Source: Oscillospiraceae bacterium (GTDB lineage Bacteria; Bacillota_A; Clostridia; Oscillospirales; Oscillospiraceae). From it: a DNA stretch of 61,474 nt. The position numbers were made by a program, and so were the translations under genes. Below are positions 52,336 through 61,316 of the stretch, in pieces. Numbering within the stretch: position 1 is the first letter of the stretch; each line of letters begins with the position of its first letter. The notes under the pieces are model-generated. The model made no database searches, was not told the DNA's origin, and worked only from the letters and a program-made list of their open reading frames with translations. Where the stretch lies: NCBI GenBank assembly GCA_017408725.1, contig JAFQUA010000041.1, forward strand, positions 1-61,474. The letters are read 5' to 3'.

Positions 52336-52811
52336 TGGCATGGATCCGCAGTTATATGCTGCGTCTGATATGCGCTGCGGTCTTGTGTGGCATCATAAAC
52401 AGACTGACCGGTAAAAAAGGTGCACTGGGTACGACCATAAAACTTATGACAGGAATCTTTATGATATTTTGCTTTGTGAGTCCGTGGGTGGATATGCAGA
52501 TTGGTGATATCAGTGGCTTTTTCGGTGATGTTTCTGTCAGCGCGGACAGTGCGGTGGCTTCCGGAGAAAAGGATGCTCAAGATGCACTGCAAGCTATCAT
52601 AAAGTCAAAAACCGAAGCATATATCTTGGACAAAGCCAAGTCATTTGGCGCGGAGCTGAGTGTGGAGGTGAGGGTGGATGGCTCCGAACTGCCGGTACCA
52701 TGCACTGTTCTCATCAAAGGCAGCATTTCACCCTACGGTAAAAAGCAGCTGAGTAGTATCATTGCTGATGAGCTTGGTGTTGCATTGGAGGATCAGTTAT
52801 GGACTGGATAG
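52335..52811 (+). CDS. spoIIIAF: Stage III sporulation protein AF
   Basis: 158 residues from a GTG that shares its first base with the spoIIIAE stop. Two N-terminal membrane helices precede a soluble ring-building-like domain in the intermembrane space (about 75-158). Confidence 0.9.
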   Translation: MAWIRSYMLRLICAAVLCGIINRLTGKKGALGTTIKLMTGIFMIFCFVSPWVDMQIGDISGFFGDVSVSADSAVASGEKDAQDALQAIIKSKTEAYILDKAKSFGAELSVEVRVDGSELPVPCTVLIKGSISPYGKKQLSSIIADELGVALEDQLWTG

Positions 52812-53302
52812 GATTTCAAAAGAAAGCCCTTGGCGCTGTAAAACAGTATCGGTTTGCCATTCTGGTTCTGATAGTGGGACTGGCGTTGATGCTGATTCCC
52901 GGAAAACGGGAGGAAACGCAGAGTCAAGTTTCAATACAGGCAGAAAAACAGGAGAGTTCGGATATGTCGGAAGAACTTGCGCAGATCTTGAGTCACATCC
53001 AAGGTGCGGGAAAAGTTGAGGTTATGCTTACCGTTGCTTACGGAGAAAAGACGATCTATCAGACAGATGAAGATATCAGCGGTGTCGAAAATGGCTCCAC
53101 ACGGATCGAAACCGTAATTATTACAAGCTCAGATCGAGGCCAAAACGGATTGATCCAGCAGGTAAACCCGCCGGTATACCTCGGTGCAATCGTTGTTTGT
53201 CAGGGTGCTGACCGGTCTGCCGTTCGCTTGGCGATCGTGGAAGCGGTATCTAAAGTCACCGGTTTGGGTGCAGACCGGATCTCTGTATTAAAAATGAAAT
53301 GA
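52799..53302 (+). CDS. spoIIIAG: Stage III sporulation protein AG
   Basis: 167 residues: membrane helix at about 19-36, Gln/Ser-rich linker, then a ring-building motif domain (ILSHIQGAGKVEVMLTVAYG). SpoIIIAG forms a large ring in the intermembrane channel. Overlaps spoIIIAF by 13 bases. Confidence 0.94.
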   Translation: MDWIGFQKKALGAVKQYRFAILVLIVGLALMLIPGKREETQSQVSIQAEKQESSDMSEELAQILSHIQGAGKVEVMLTVAYGEKTIYQTDEDISGVENGSTRIETVIITSSDRGQNGLIQQVNPPVYLGAIVVCQGADRSAVRLAIVEAVSKVTGLGADRISVLKMK

Positions 53303-53317
53303 ATGGAGGCAATTTGA

Positions 53318-53872
53318 ATGAATAATTGGAAGAAAAACATGATTGCGGCTGCAGTGCTTCTGGTGGTGTGCGCCGGAATTTACATGAACTGGATGTATAC
53401 GAATGCGGAAAATGTTGATAATTTGACGGATACGCTGGATGCGCAGAAAGTGTTGTCTGAGGATGGGCTTGTACTGGACGCGGATAATCTAAATTATAAC
53501 GACGGAACCGGCGAAAATACGATTACAGATTATTTTGCCGCTGTTCGGCTTTCCCGTCAGGAAGCCAGAGACAGTGCGGTGAACCTGCTGCAGGAAGCCA
53601 TGGCTTACGGAGATGGATCCCAGTCTGAGGCGTCTAACGCCCAATTGGAGCAGATTGTCCAAACCGCACTGTGTGAGGCACAGATCGAAAGCCTGATCAT
53701 TGCAAAGGGTTATACTGACTGCGTGGCTTATATGTCAGATGAGGGGATCTCTGTTGCGGTGGCATCTCCTGAGGGCGGTATGCAGCAGGAGGATGTGGCT
53801 GTGATTGCGGATATTGTGATCACCCAGACCGGTTTTACTATGGCAGATATCCGTGTTGTAGAAGTGCAATAA
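53318..53872 (+). CDS. spoIIIAH: Stage III sporulation protein AH
   Basis: 184 residues: membrane helix at about 6-24, then an intermembrane domain with a YscJ/FliF-like ring fold (about 90-184). SpoIIIAH pairs with SpoIIQ in Bacillus; Clostridia that lack SpoIIQ use other partners. Last gene of the operon. Confidence 0.93.
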   Translation: MNNWKKNMIAAAVLLVVCAGIYMNWMYTNAENVDNLTDTLDAQKVLSEDGLVLDADNLNYNDGTGENTITDYFAAVRLSRQEARDSAVNLLQEAMAYGDGSQSEASNAQLEQIVQTALCEAQIESLIIAKGYTDCVAYMSDEGISVAVASPEGGMQQEDVAVIADIVITQTGFTMADIRVVEVQ

Positions 53873-53878
53873 ATGCCG

Positions 53879-53907
53879 GAGGACAGCGCATGCTGTCCTC
53901 ATTTTTT
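53879..53907 (+). terminator. Terminator of the spoIIIA operon
   Basis: Nine-base arms GAGGACAGC/GCTGTCCTC around GCAT, then six T. Confidence 0.93.
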
Positions 53908-53924
53908 CTGAAATACATTATACA

Positions 53925-53953
53925 TTGACTTAGTGGTATTTTTTTGGTATACT
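53925..53953 (+). promoter_or_regulatory. Promoter of the asp23-nusB operon
   Basis: TTGACT and TATACT with 17-base spacing, about 50 bases before the Asp23 start. Confidence 0.8.
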
Positions 53954-54005
53954 AACAAAAAGTATAGTGCCATAGTGTGCATGAATTGTATAGGAGGAAG
54001 CTTCC

Positions 54006-54374
54006 ATGGCTGAAAACAAGCAGTATATTACCCATATCCAGGAAAACGGCACGGTTATGATTTCTGAGGATGTTATTGCATCCATCATCGCCCTGTCCGT
54101 TAAAGAGGTGGAAGGCGTTGTCAGTCTGAGTGTAAAGCCCGGTGCGGACATTGCGGACATGTTCGGCAAGAAAAACTGGGGCAAGGGAATGAAAATTGCC
54201 GTTGCCGAAAATAATTCTCTTACCGTTGATTGTGATGTATTGATCGGTTACGGTCAGAGTGTTGTTGCAGTGGCTCAGGCTGTTCAAGAGTCTGTTACAA
54301 GCCATTTGGAGTCTATGACTGCCGCAAAGGTTGCGTCTGTGAATATTAATGTTTGCGGGATCGTCCGCCAGTAA
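54006..54374 (+). CDS. Asp23/Gls24 family envelope stress protein
   Basis: 122 residues. The family core is NGTVMISEDVIASIIALSVKEVEGVVSL with a closing VNINVCGI strand. Members bind the membrane via AmaP in staphylococci or act in envelope stress; in Clostridia a copy regularly precedes nusB, as here. Confidence 0.92.
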   Translation: MAENKQYITHIQENGTVMISEDVIASIIALSVKEVEGVVSLSVKPGADIADMFGKKNWGKGMKIAVAENNSLTVDCDVLIGYGQSVVAVAQAVQESVTSHLESMTAAKVASVNINVCGIVRQ

Positions 54375-54383
54375 GGAGCCGTT

Positions 54384-54839
54384 ATGACTAGAGCCAACGC
54401 CAGAGAACTGGCGGTACATTTGATTTATTCCCAGACCTTTACCGGTGAGGAACCGGATCAGCTCATCGCAGCCCGTCTGGACAAGGAATACTACAGCAAG
54501 CTTTCCACTGAGAATGATGTATACGCAGATCGCCCCAGCAAGGTGCAGATGGCATACATCGACAATGTTGTTTCCGGCGTGACAAACCGTTTGGATGATT
54601 TGAATGAACAAATTCAGAAGTATTCCATCGGTTGGGATGTTTCGCGTATTTCCAGACTCGCCAGAACGATCATGCAGCTTGCGATTTTTGAGATTTTGTA
54701 TGTTGCGGATGTTCCTACCGGCGTAGCCGCATCTGAAGCTGTCCGCATTGCGAAAAAGTATGACGGTGACGATACCGGTGCATTTGTAAACGGTATTCTG
54801 GGATCCTTTGCCAGAAGCCTGCCTACTGAGGAAGCGTAA
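54384..54839 (+). CDS. nusB: Transcription antitermination factor NusB
   Basis: 151 residues, all helical. ANARELAVHLIYSQTF and the end region TGVAASEAVRIAKKYDGDDTGAFVNGIL are family signatures. It binds boxA RNA with S10 in rRNA transcription. Its stop overlaps the next start (TAATG). Confidence 0.96.
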   Translation: MTRANARELAVHLIYSQTFTGEEPDQLIAARLDKEYYSKLSTENDVYADRPSKVQMAYIDNVVSGVTNRLDDLNEQIQKYSIGWDVSRISRLARTIMQLAIFEILYVADVPTGVAASEAVRIAKKYDGDDTGAFVNGILGSFARSLPTEEA

Positions 54840-55771
54840 TGTATGTGATCGGTTTTGATACCAGCAATTATACCACTTCGATTGCTTATTTTGACGGCAA
54901 TGGTGGTGAAAATTGCTCCCGTCTGCTTCCAGTTAAGCAGGGAGAGCTTGGCCTGCGTCAGTCTGACGCGGTGTTTGCGCATATTAAAAGCCTGCCGGAG
55001 CTTTCCGTCAGGCTGTTTTCCCATGTAAATAAGTCCGAGATCACAGCAGTTGGTGTGTCGACCCGCCCCAGAGCGGTGGACGGAAGCTATATGCCCTGCT
55101 TTATGGTGGGATACAGCCACGCGAAGCTTCTTGCGGAAGCATTGGGTGTGCCTTTGTTTGAGGTTTCCCACCAGCAGGGCCATGTTGCTGCATCGTTGTG
55201 GAGCGCAGGAAGGCTGGATCTGATGGACAAACCGCATCTTGCATGGCATCTTTCCGGCGGCACAACGGAATTGCTTCTGGTAGAGCCAGAGGGGAAGAAT
55301 GTCCAGTGCACCCGAATTGGCGGAACTACGGATATCTCCGCCGGTCAATTGATCGACCGGACAGGGCAGCTGTTGCAGCTTCCTTTTCCTTCCGGTAAAC
55401 ATTTGGACGCGCTGAGCGCTGAGTCATCAATCAAAGATGTTTTTCGCGTAAAGTGTCCCGATATGGAATTCTCTTTGTCCGGCGTGCAAAACAAGGTGCA
55501 GCAGTATCATGAATCCCATACTGCTGCGGATACTGCAGCGTATGCCCTGCGCTGTGTATGTACGGCTGTGTACAAAGCCACGGAGAATGCACTGAAACGT
55601 TATCCGCACATGGAAGTCGTTTTTTCTGGCGGTGTGGCATCGAATTCCATGCTTCGACAGCTGGTTGCGCCATTAAACTGTGTATTTTCGCAGCCCCAAT
55701 TTTCAACGGACAACGCGATGGGAGTAGCGGTTCTTGCTGCACGGCTGGGGGAGGGTGCTAATGGTAAGTGA
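54839..55771 (+). CDS. Kae1/TsaD-like paralogue
   Basis: 310 residues, an ASKHA fold. Metal motif His-x3-His is in VSHQQGHVAA and the nucleotide site in HLSGGTTELLLV and FSGGVASNSMLR. True TsaD makes t6A in tRNA and is about 335-340 residues; this shorter, divergent form lies between nusB and xseA in many Clostridia beside a standard TsaD elsewhere. I therefore do not name it tsaD. Function unknown. It overlaps xseA by 11 bases. Confidence 0.78.
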   Translation: MYVIGFDTSNYTTSIAYFDGNGGENCSRLLPVKQGELGLRQSDAVFAHIKSLPELSVRLFSHVNKSEITAVGVSTRPRAVDGSYMPCFMVGYSHAKLLAEALGVPLFEVSHQQGHVAASLWSAGRLDLMDKPHLAWHLSGGTTELLLVEPEGKNVQCTRIGGTTDISAGQLIDRTGQLLQLPFPSGKHLDALSAESSIKDVFRVKCPDMEFSLSGVQNKVQQYHESHTAADTAAYALRCVCTAVYKATENALKRYPHMEVVFSGGVASNSMLRQLVAPLNCVFSQPQFSTDNAMGVAVLAARLGEGANGK

Positions 55772-56972
55772 GATCCTTTCCGTTACGCAGGTCAATGAAT
55801 ACATTCAACACAAGATGGATGCGGATTCGCTGCTGACATCCGTTGCTATCAGAGGCGAGATCAGCAATTACAAGCTATATCCTTCCGGTCACCATTATTT
55901 TACAATAAAAGATGAAGGTGGTGCGCTGAAGTGTGTTATGTTCAAAGGCAATGCGTTCCGCCTGCGCTTTCATCCTGAAAATGGCATGAAGGTCGTCGCT
56001 ATGGGCAGAATTTCCGTGTATCCCCGTGACGGTGCCTATCAGCTTTACTGTACGGGCATGACTGTTGACGGCATCGGTGATCTGCATGTTGCCTTTGAGC
56101 AGCTAAAGGAAAAACTATCGGCACAAGGTCTGTTTGATCCTGCCCACAAGAAACCGATCCCTGCATACCCGCGTACCATCGGTATTATCACCAGTTCTGC
56201 TGGTGCTGCAGTTCATGATATGCTCCGGATATTGCGTAAACGGTATCCGCTTTGCAGTGTGCTTTTGTTTCCGGTTCGGGTACAGGGCGTTGAAGCACCT
56301 CCGGAGATCGTTGGTGCTATTCGTTATGCCAACCGCTTTCAGCTTGCGGATCTGCTGATCGTCGGGCGGGGCGGTGGTTCTATTGAAGATCTGTGGGCCT
56401 TTAACGATGAGCGTGTGGCCTATGCAATTTACGAATCTGAAATTCCTGTTATATCCGCAGTGGGACACGAACCGGATGTAACGATTTCTGATTATGTTGC
56501 GGACCTGCGGGCGGCAACGCCTTCCAACGGTGCGGAGCTGGCAGTACCGGATCAAGATGCCTTGCGTCAGACGCTGGATAGTATGTACCAGTCAATGGCA
56601 TCGGCTTTGAACCGGCAGTTGAAAAACGCCCGTCAGCATCTGAAGGTTCTTTCCGCAAGTCCGGCGTTGCTGTCGCCTACAGCTTATATTGACCGCAAGC
56701 GAAAAGATTTGGAAATCCTTTCTCATCGATTGACAGGGGCACAAAGTAGGGCGTTGGATCGTGAATCGCAACGTTTTGTGTCTTTGACCGCAAAGCTGGA
56801 TGCCATGAGCCCGCTGAAGGTTCTGTCCCGCGGCTATGCAATTGCCCAAGGTGAGGATAATACGACACTTCGCAGTACCGAACAGATCAAAATCGGTGAT
56901 AATATCAGAATTTCTTTCAACGATGGCAAAATCAGTGCCACCGTGACCGGAAAGGAGAAACCAAATGAGTGA
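55761..56972 (+). CDS. xseA: Exodeoxyribonuclease VII large subunit
   Basis: 403 residues from the ATG at 55761. An OB-fold (about 1-100) with the GEISNYKLYPSGHHYFTIKD region precedes the catalytic domain (AYPRTIGIITSSAGAA, IVGRGGGSIEDLWAFNDE, SAVGHEPD) and a coiled coil. It degrades single-stranded DNA together with XseB. Confidence 0.96.
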   Translation: MVSEILSVTQVNEYIQHKMDADSLLTSVAIRGEISNYKLYPSGHHYFTIKDEGGALKCVMFKGNAFRLRFHPENGMKVVAMGRISVYPRDGAYQLYCTGMTVDGIGDLHVAFEQLKEKLSAQGLFDPAHKKPIPAYPRTIGIITSSAGAAVHDMLRILRKRYPLCSVLLFPVRVQGVEAPPEIVGAIRYANRFQLADLLIVGRGGGSIEDLWAFNDERVAYAIYESEIPVISAVGHEPDVTISDYVADLRAATPSNGAELAVPDQDALRQTLDSMYQSMASALNRQLKNARQHLKVLSASPALLSPTAYIDRKRKDLEILSHRLTGAQSRALDRESQRFVSLTAKLDAMSPLKVLSRGYAIAQGEDNTTLRSTEQIKIGDNIRISFNDGKISATVTGKEKPNE

Positions 56973-57198
56973 GAAGAATATGACATTTGAAGCTTCTATG
57001 CAGCGGCTGGAGCAGATCGTCCGCGCCATGGAGCGGGGAGATGTTGCTCTGGACGAAAGCTTGAAGCTGTTTCAGGAGGGTACGGAGCTTGTCCGCTCCT
57101 GCGGTAAGCTTCTGGATGAAGCGCAAATTCAAGTGCAGAAGGTGATCAAGAGTGCCGACGGTACTCCTGTGATGGAGGATTTTGCGGATGAACCTTGA
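56965..57198 (+). CDS. xseB: Exodeoxyribonuclease VII small subunit
   Basis: 77 residues, normal length. MTFEASMQRLEQIVRAMERG and LDESLKLFQEGTELVRSC are the family signature. Overlaps xseA by 8 bases and ispA by 11. Confidence 0.96.
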   Translation: MSEKNMTFEASMQRLEQIVRAMERGDVALDESLKLFQEGTELVRSCGKLLDEAQIQVQKVIKSADGTPVMEDFADEP

Positions 57199-58060
57199 AC
57201 AAAGATCCGGTGAATATCGGGATCATATTGAAAATTACTTGAATAACCTATATTCCGCATACGGTCAGGAACCCCAGCAGGTGCTGCTTGACGCAATGAA
57301 ATACAGTCTGCTTGCCGGAGGCAAGCGGTTGCGGCCAATTTTTGCTTTTGAATTCTGCCGTATGTGCGGTGCGGATTGGAAAAAGGCAACACCTTTTGCT
57401 GCGGCTGTTGAAATGATCCATACCTACAGTTTAATCCATGACGATTTGCCTGCCATGGACAACGATGATTTCCGCCGTGGCAGACCCACCAATCATAAGG
57501 TCTATGGTGAGGCCATGGCCATTCTCGCCGGTGATGCTCTGCTGACGGATGCGTTCAGTGTTGCGTCTACTGCAAGGCTGGAGGGTGAAGCCATGGCAGA
57601 CGCCATTGGTATTTTGTCCGGCTGCGCCGGTTCGCTGGGTATGGTAGGCGGTCAGGTGCTGGATATCAACAGCGAGGAACGGCTTCTTTCTGAGCAAGAG
57701 GTTCTGGATATTCAGACCAGAAAAACGGGGAAGCTGATCAGCGCTGCCTGCGCTATGGGCGCTCTGGCCGGTGGCGCAACCCAGGAGCAGTTTGACGCAG
57801 CCTGCCAGTTTGCTGCCGGGATCGGTCTTGCGTTCCAGATCCGTGACGATATGCTGGATGTAATCGGAACTAAAGAGGAAATGGGAAAAGGCGTCGGCAC
57901 GGATGTTAATAAAAATACTTTTGTCCGTCTTTACGGTCTTGAAAAGTGCGAAGAACTGGTGCAGAAGTATACGAATTACGCAATTGACGCCCTTTCCGTT
58001 TTTGAGAATACGGAGTACATTATCACCCTTGCGAAAAGCCTTACAGACAGAAGAGTATAA
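57188..58060 (+). CDS. ispA: Farnesyl diphosphate synthase / short-chain polyprenyl synthase
   Basis: 290 residues from the ATG at 57188. The first Asp-rich motif is in LIHDDLPAMDNDD and the second in FQIRDDMLD; KRLRP is near residue 45. It condenses isopentenyl and dimethylallyl diphosphates to farnesyl diphosphate. Usually dxs follows in Clostridia; here the order is broken by the reverse-strand ydj-like operon. Confidence 0.95.
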   Translation: MNLEQRSGEYRDHIENYLNNLYSAYGQEPQQVLLDAMKYSLLAGGKRLRPIFAFEFCRMCGADWKKATPFAAAVEMIHTYSLIHDDLPAMDNDDFRRGRPTNHKVYGEAMAILAGDALLTDAFSVASTARLEGEAMADAIGILSGCAGSLGMVGGQVLDINSEERLLSEQEVLDIQTRKTGKLISAACAMGALAGGATQEQFDAACQFAAGIGLAFQIRDDMLDVIGTKEEMGKGVGTDVNKNTFVRLYGLEKCEELVQKYTNYAIDALSVFENTEYIITLAKSLTDRRV

Positions 58061-58065
58061 GTTTT

Positions 58066-58086
58066 GCCCCGGCCAATGGCCGGGGC
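58066..58086 (+). terminator. Bidirectional terminator between converging operons
   Basis: Nine-base arms GCCCCGGCC/GGCCGGGGC with an AAT loop; short T and A tracts on either side. Confidence 0.75.
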
Positions 58087-58094
58087 ATCTTTGT

Positions 58095-59381
58095 TTATTT
58101 AACATCGTTGCTGTCAAAGCGGTCGCCGCATTCGGGGCAGAATTTCGGGGGATTTTTGGGATCCTCCGGCTCCCAGCCGCATTTGTCACAGCGGTAAAGG
58201 GGCTCGTTTACAGGCTTTTTTGCGCCGCACTCAGAGCAGAACTTACCCTTGTTGACTGCGCCGCAGGAGCAGGTCCAGCCGACGGCAGCGCCACATTCGG
58301 TACAGAATTTACCGGTATTAATCGTGCCGCACTTGCATTTCCAACCGTTTTCTGCAGGGGCTTTTGCGGCTTCCTGCTGACCCATCTGGAACAGTGCGTT
58401 AGCATTCATTCCGCCTGCGTTCTGGGCCATATTCATGCCCATAAAGCCCATCATGGCACCATTTTCGTTCTTGGCTGCGGACTTCATTGCCTCAGCCTGT
58501 GCCTGAACCATATGCGCGGCGGCAATATTCGTGTTACGGAAGACGGCACTCTTCTGCAGTTCTTTGATCATGGCTTCGTCTTCGGCGGAAGCGGTTGCGG
58601 AGTTGATACCGACAGAAACAACACTGATTCCACGAAGCGCACCCCACTTGGCGGTCAGCGCATTATCCATTGCATCTGCCATATCATTCGCATGACCGGG
58701 CAGAGCGGAGTAGCGGATACCGGCTGCGGAGATTTTAGCAAATGCGGGCTGCAATGCGGTAATGAATTCGGTTTTCAGCTGGCTGTCGATCCGGTCACGA
58801 GTATAATCACCATCAACATTTCCACAGACATTTTTGTAAAACAGCATGGGGTCAGTTATCTTATAGGAATACTCACCGTTGCAGCGGATGGAGATATCCA
58901 CATCCAGACCGATATTATGATCTACAACACGGAAAGGAACGGGCGCGGGAGTTCCGAATTTGTTACCAATGATTTCTTTGAGGTTAAAGAAGTAAACACG
59001 CTGATCTTTGGCAGTATCGGCACCAAAGGTAAAGCGGCGTTTCAGCGTTTCCCAGCTGCCTTTCAGACCGTTTCCGAGACCGCCGTAAAAAACAGTGGGC
59101 TCTGTAGAGGAATCCCATGTGTATTCGCCGGCCTCGGCGGCAAATTCCACGATTTGTCCTTGTTCAACGATCATCATGCACTGACCCTCGTTAACGGCAA
59201 TCACAGATCCGTTGGAGATGAGGTTATCAGAACCTTTTGTGTTGCTGCTCTTGCCGCTTACGCGCTTGCTGCCTTTGCTGACAAGTATGTTTTCAGGCAT
59301 TGCTTCGCAGTAGAAATATTCTCTCCACTGATCGCCAAGTACGGTGGAAATGCTGCCAAGTGCTGCTTTGATAAGACCCAT
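58095..59381 (-). CDS. SPFH-domain protein with C-terminal zinc ribbons (YdjI-like)
   Basis: 428 residues. The SPFH (band 7-like, 'virion core protein') domain spans about 20-290 with INSATASAEDEAMIKEL near its end. A Met/Ala/Asn-rich linker is followed by three zinc ribbons with Cys pairs (CKCGTINTGKFCTECG, CSCGAVNKGKFCSECG, CDKCGWEPEDP). In B. subtilis, YdjI has this make-up and with YdjG and YdjH recruits PspA to the membrane. It is the last gene of the reverse-strand operon. Confidence 0.88.
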   Translation of the reverse strand: MGLIKAALGSISTVLGDQWREYFYCEAMPENILVSKGSKRVSGKSSNTKGSDNLISNGSVIAVNEGQCMMIVEQGQIVEFAAEAGEYTWDSSTEPTVFYGGLGNGLKGSWETLKRRFTFGADTAKDQRVYFFNLKEIIGNKFGTPAPVPFRVVDHNIGLDVDISIRCNGEYSYKITDPMLFYKNVCGNVDGDYTRDRIDSQLKTEFITALQPAFAKISAAGIRYSALPGHANDMADAMDNALTAKWGALRGISVVSVGINSATASAEDEAMIKELQKSAVFRNTNIAAAHMVQAQAEAMKSAAKNENGAMMGFMGMNMAQNAGGMNANALFQMGQQEAAKAPAENGWKCKCGTINTGKFCTECGAAVGWTCSCGAVNKGKFCSECGAKKPVNEPLYRCDKCGWEPEDPKNPPKFCPECGDRFDSNDVK

Positions 59382-59404
59382 AATGATTTCTCCTTTATGT
59401 TATA

Positions 59405-60172
59405 TTAGAATCTGCCGCCCCTGCCGCCATGACTGCGGCCGGAACTGCTGCGGTGGGTGCTACTACTGGAGTTATTCTGCGGCTTGGGTGTTTTTGTTGT
59501 TTTGGAGTATAGGAAAATATCCTGACAACGGTAAAGATCATAAGATCCGTTTACCATGTATGAGCCCGCACCGGATTGCTGCTTTGCTGTGTTCATTTTA
59601 CTGCGCATGATCAAAAGTGCGATAACGGCGATTACTGAGCCAATGAAAAGACCTGTAAGCAGACGGGTTCCTAAACCTTTAAGGGTAAACCCGCTTTCAT
59701 AGGTGCGGTAGTGTTCAAATTCCAATTCCAAAAAATTTAAATAAATGGCAAAGGCGTCGTAATAATCACCGGACGAAAGATAATCGACCATATCTTCGTC
59801 TAGAATGTCAATCTCATTATTGGTTACAGCCGCCGTACCTTCTGCGTGGGTACTTACATACCATTCACGCTCTTTCATGGCAACCAGAAGCAGTACACCG
59901 CTGTCATTACTGCCGACGCCGTAATCGTTATAATCAAAATAATCATCGGCATAAGCCTGGGCGGTTTTGCCGTTAAGAGAGTTTACGATGACGATTGCAG
60001 CATCAATCTCATAGTTGTCTGCCAAAGTCTGTGCTATTTCGCTAAGTTTTCGTACCTCGGAAGATGAAAGCAGACCGGGTTCATCAATAACCTTTGTATT
60101 TACCGCAGAAACTGTGCAGGGAAGGGATATAATCAAACTTAGGACCAAAACTACAAGAATGATTCGTTTCAT
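59405..60172 (-). CDS. TPM-domain membrane protein (YdjH/YgcG-like)
   Basis: 255 residues: a signal peptide (about 1-23), an outside TPM domain (about 25-160, NTKVIDEPGLLSSSEVRKL, VNSLNGKTAQAYADDYFDY), one membrane segment (about 172-190) and a Ser/Gly/His/Arg-rich tail ending GGRGGRF. TPM domains have been described as phosphatases or as modulators of photosystem or membrane complexes; in this context a membrane-stress role is likely. Confidence 0.86.
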   Translation of the reverse strand: MKRIILVVLVLSLIISLPCTVSAVNTKVIDEPGLLSSSEVRKLSEIAQTLADNYEIDAAIVIVNSLNGKTAQAYADDYFDYNDYGVGSNDSGVLLLVAMKEREWYVSTHAEGTAAVTNNEIDILDEDMVDYLSSGDYYDAFAIYLNFLELEFEHYRTYESGFTLKGLGTRLLTGLFIGSVIAVIALLIMRSKMNTAKQQSGAGSYMVNGSYDLYRCQDIFLYSKTTKTPKPQNNSSSSTHRSSSGRSHGGRGGRF

Positions 60173-60184
60173 TTTAATCCCTCC

Positions 60185-61267
60185 TTACAGCGCCAGATAC
60201 TGGATCAGAGTTGCCACTACGGCAACTCCCGCGCAGATTCCCGCAAACCACGCGGCGCTTCTTTTGGGGCAGATGGGGAATGTGCCGGTCATTTTACCGG
60301 ACTGACCGTTCATTGCGAACACATAGGTTTTATCTTTATAACGGCTGTGCAGCATCCACACCGGGAGAAGAACATATTTAGCTTTGCTGTGTTCAATGTT
60401 CAGCTGCATTTGAAGGGGAATGGTTGTAACATAACCGATCATGCTGGCACGAATCTGATCGTCCAGCGTGCTGCCAACCCGTTGCCGGATGCGCTCTTTG
60501 CCTGCAGTGTGTTCTACATCATATTTGTCGGCCAAGTATCCGGAAAGGTAAACTGTTTCAAAATCGACCATCTGCGTATAATCAAAGGGTTCAATGGATT
60601 CCATGATGGCATTATCCATCTTTGAGGAACCGTCCATAGGAATGTTGTCAAAGCTTGCCCTTGCTGCACGGGTCAAAAGATAATAATCGGTTCTTTTGTA
60701 GTTGTGGCGGGAATCAGACCATAAATGTACCCGGGTTGCCCGGTATCGACTTTCTTGATTGCCGGAACAGTTATACAGCCAGAAGGGGACATACATGCCG
60801 GTGATTTTTTCGAGCCGCTGCTGATTGGAAAAATCTTTTGGTAAAAGGGGCTTACTTTTGCATAGTTTTAAAAATGCAGTTTGTGCATCCTTTTTTGCGG
60901 TTTTAAAGGGAATCACGGCATCGGGTTTTAGTCCACCGGATACTCTGCCGGTCATGATGGCAGGATTTTCGCAGTAGGGACAGAAGGTAGCGGCTGTCGT
61001 ATCATCTGTCAGAATTTCGCCTCCGCAGGAGGGGCATTGAAAGCTTTGAATGTGCATCTGTTCATCGTCCGTCCAATTGGAAGATTCCGATTCAGTCCAG
61101 TTGAAGGATTCTGTTGCAGTGTTATCTTCGTTATAGACTATTACAGCATCTAGATCAAAGGAATTCCCACAGTATTCACAAGACAGATTCTGCGCGTCTG
61201 CTTCAAATTTTAATCCTGCGTCACAGCAGGGACATTTGTATTCCAAAACGGGAACAGAATTGTACAT
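60185..61267 (-). CDS. Zinc-ribbon membrane protein (YdjG-like)
   Basis: 360 residues from the ATG at 61267, 7 bases after GGAGGG-like sequence. Two N-terminal zinc ribbons (CPCCDAGLKF with CEYCG; CPSCGGEIL with CPYCE) are followed by a beta-rich middle (FWLYNCSGN, VWMLHSRYKDKTYVFAMNGQ) and a C-terminal membrane hairpin (about 335-358). Matches YdjG as first gene of ydjG-ydjH-ydjI. No pspA is present within the window upstream. Confidence 0.85.
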   Translation of the reverse strand: MYNSVPVLEYKCPCCDAGLKFEADAQNLSCEYCGNSFDLDAVIVYNEDNTATESFNWTESESSNWTDDEQMHIQSFQCPSCGGEILTDDTTAATFCPYCENPAIMTGRVSGGLKPDAVIPFKTAKKDAQTAFLKLCKSKPLLPKDFSNQQRLEKITGMYVPFWLYNCSGNQESRYRATRVHLWSDSRHNYKRTDYYLLTRAARASFDNIPMDGSSKMDNAIMESIEPFDYTQMVDFETVYLSGYLADKYDVEHTAGKERIRQRVGSTLDDQIRASMIGYVTTIPLQMQLNIEHSKAKYVLLPVWMLHSRYKDKTYVFAMNGQSGKMTGTFPICPKRSAAWFAGICAGVAVVATLIQYLAL

Positions 61268-61287
61268 AGTCATCCCTCCTTTCAATA

Positions 61288-61316
61288 ATCGTAGCATATT
61301 TGTTGCATAAAATCAA
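61288..61316 (-). promoter_or_regulatory. Promoter of the ydj-like operon
   Basis: Reverse strand TTGATT and TACGAT with a 17-base spacer, about 20 bases before the start of the first gene. Confidence 0.65.
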
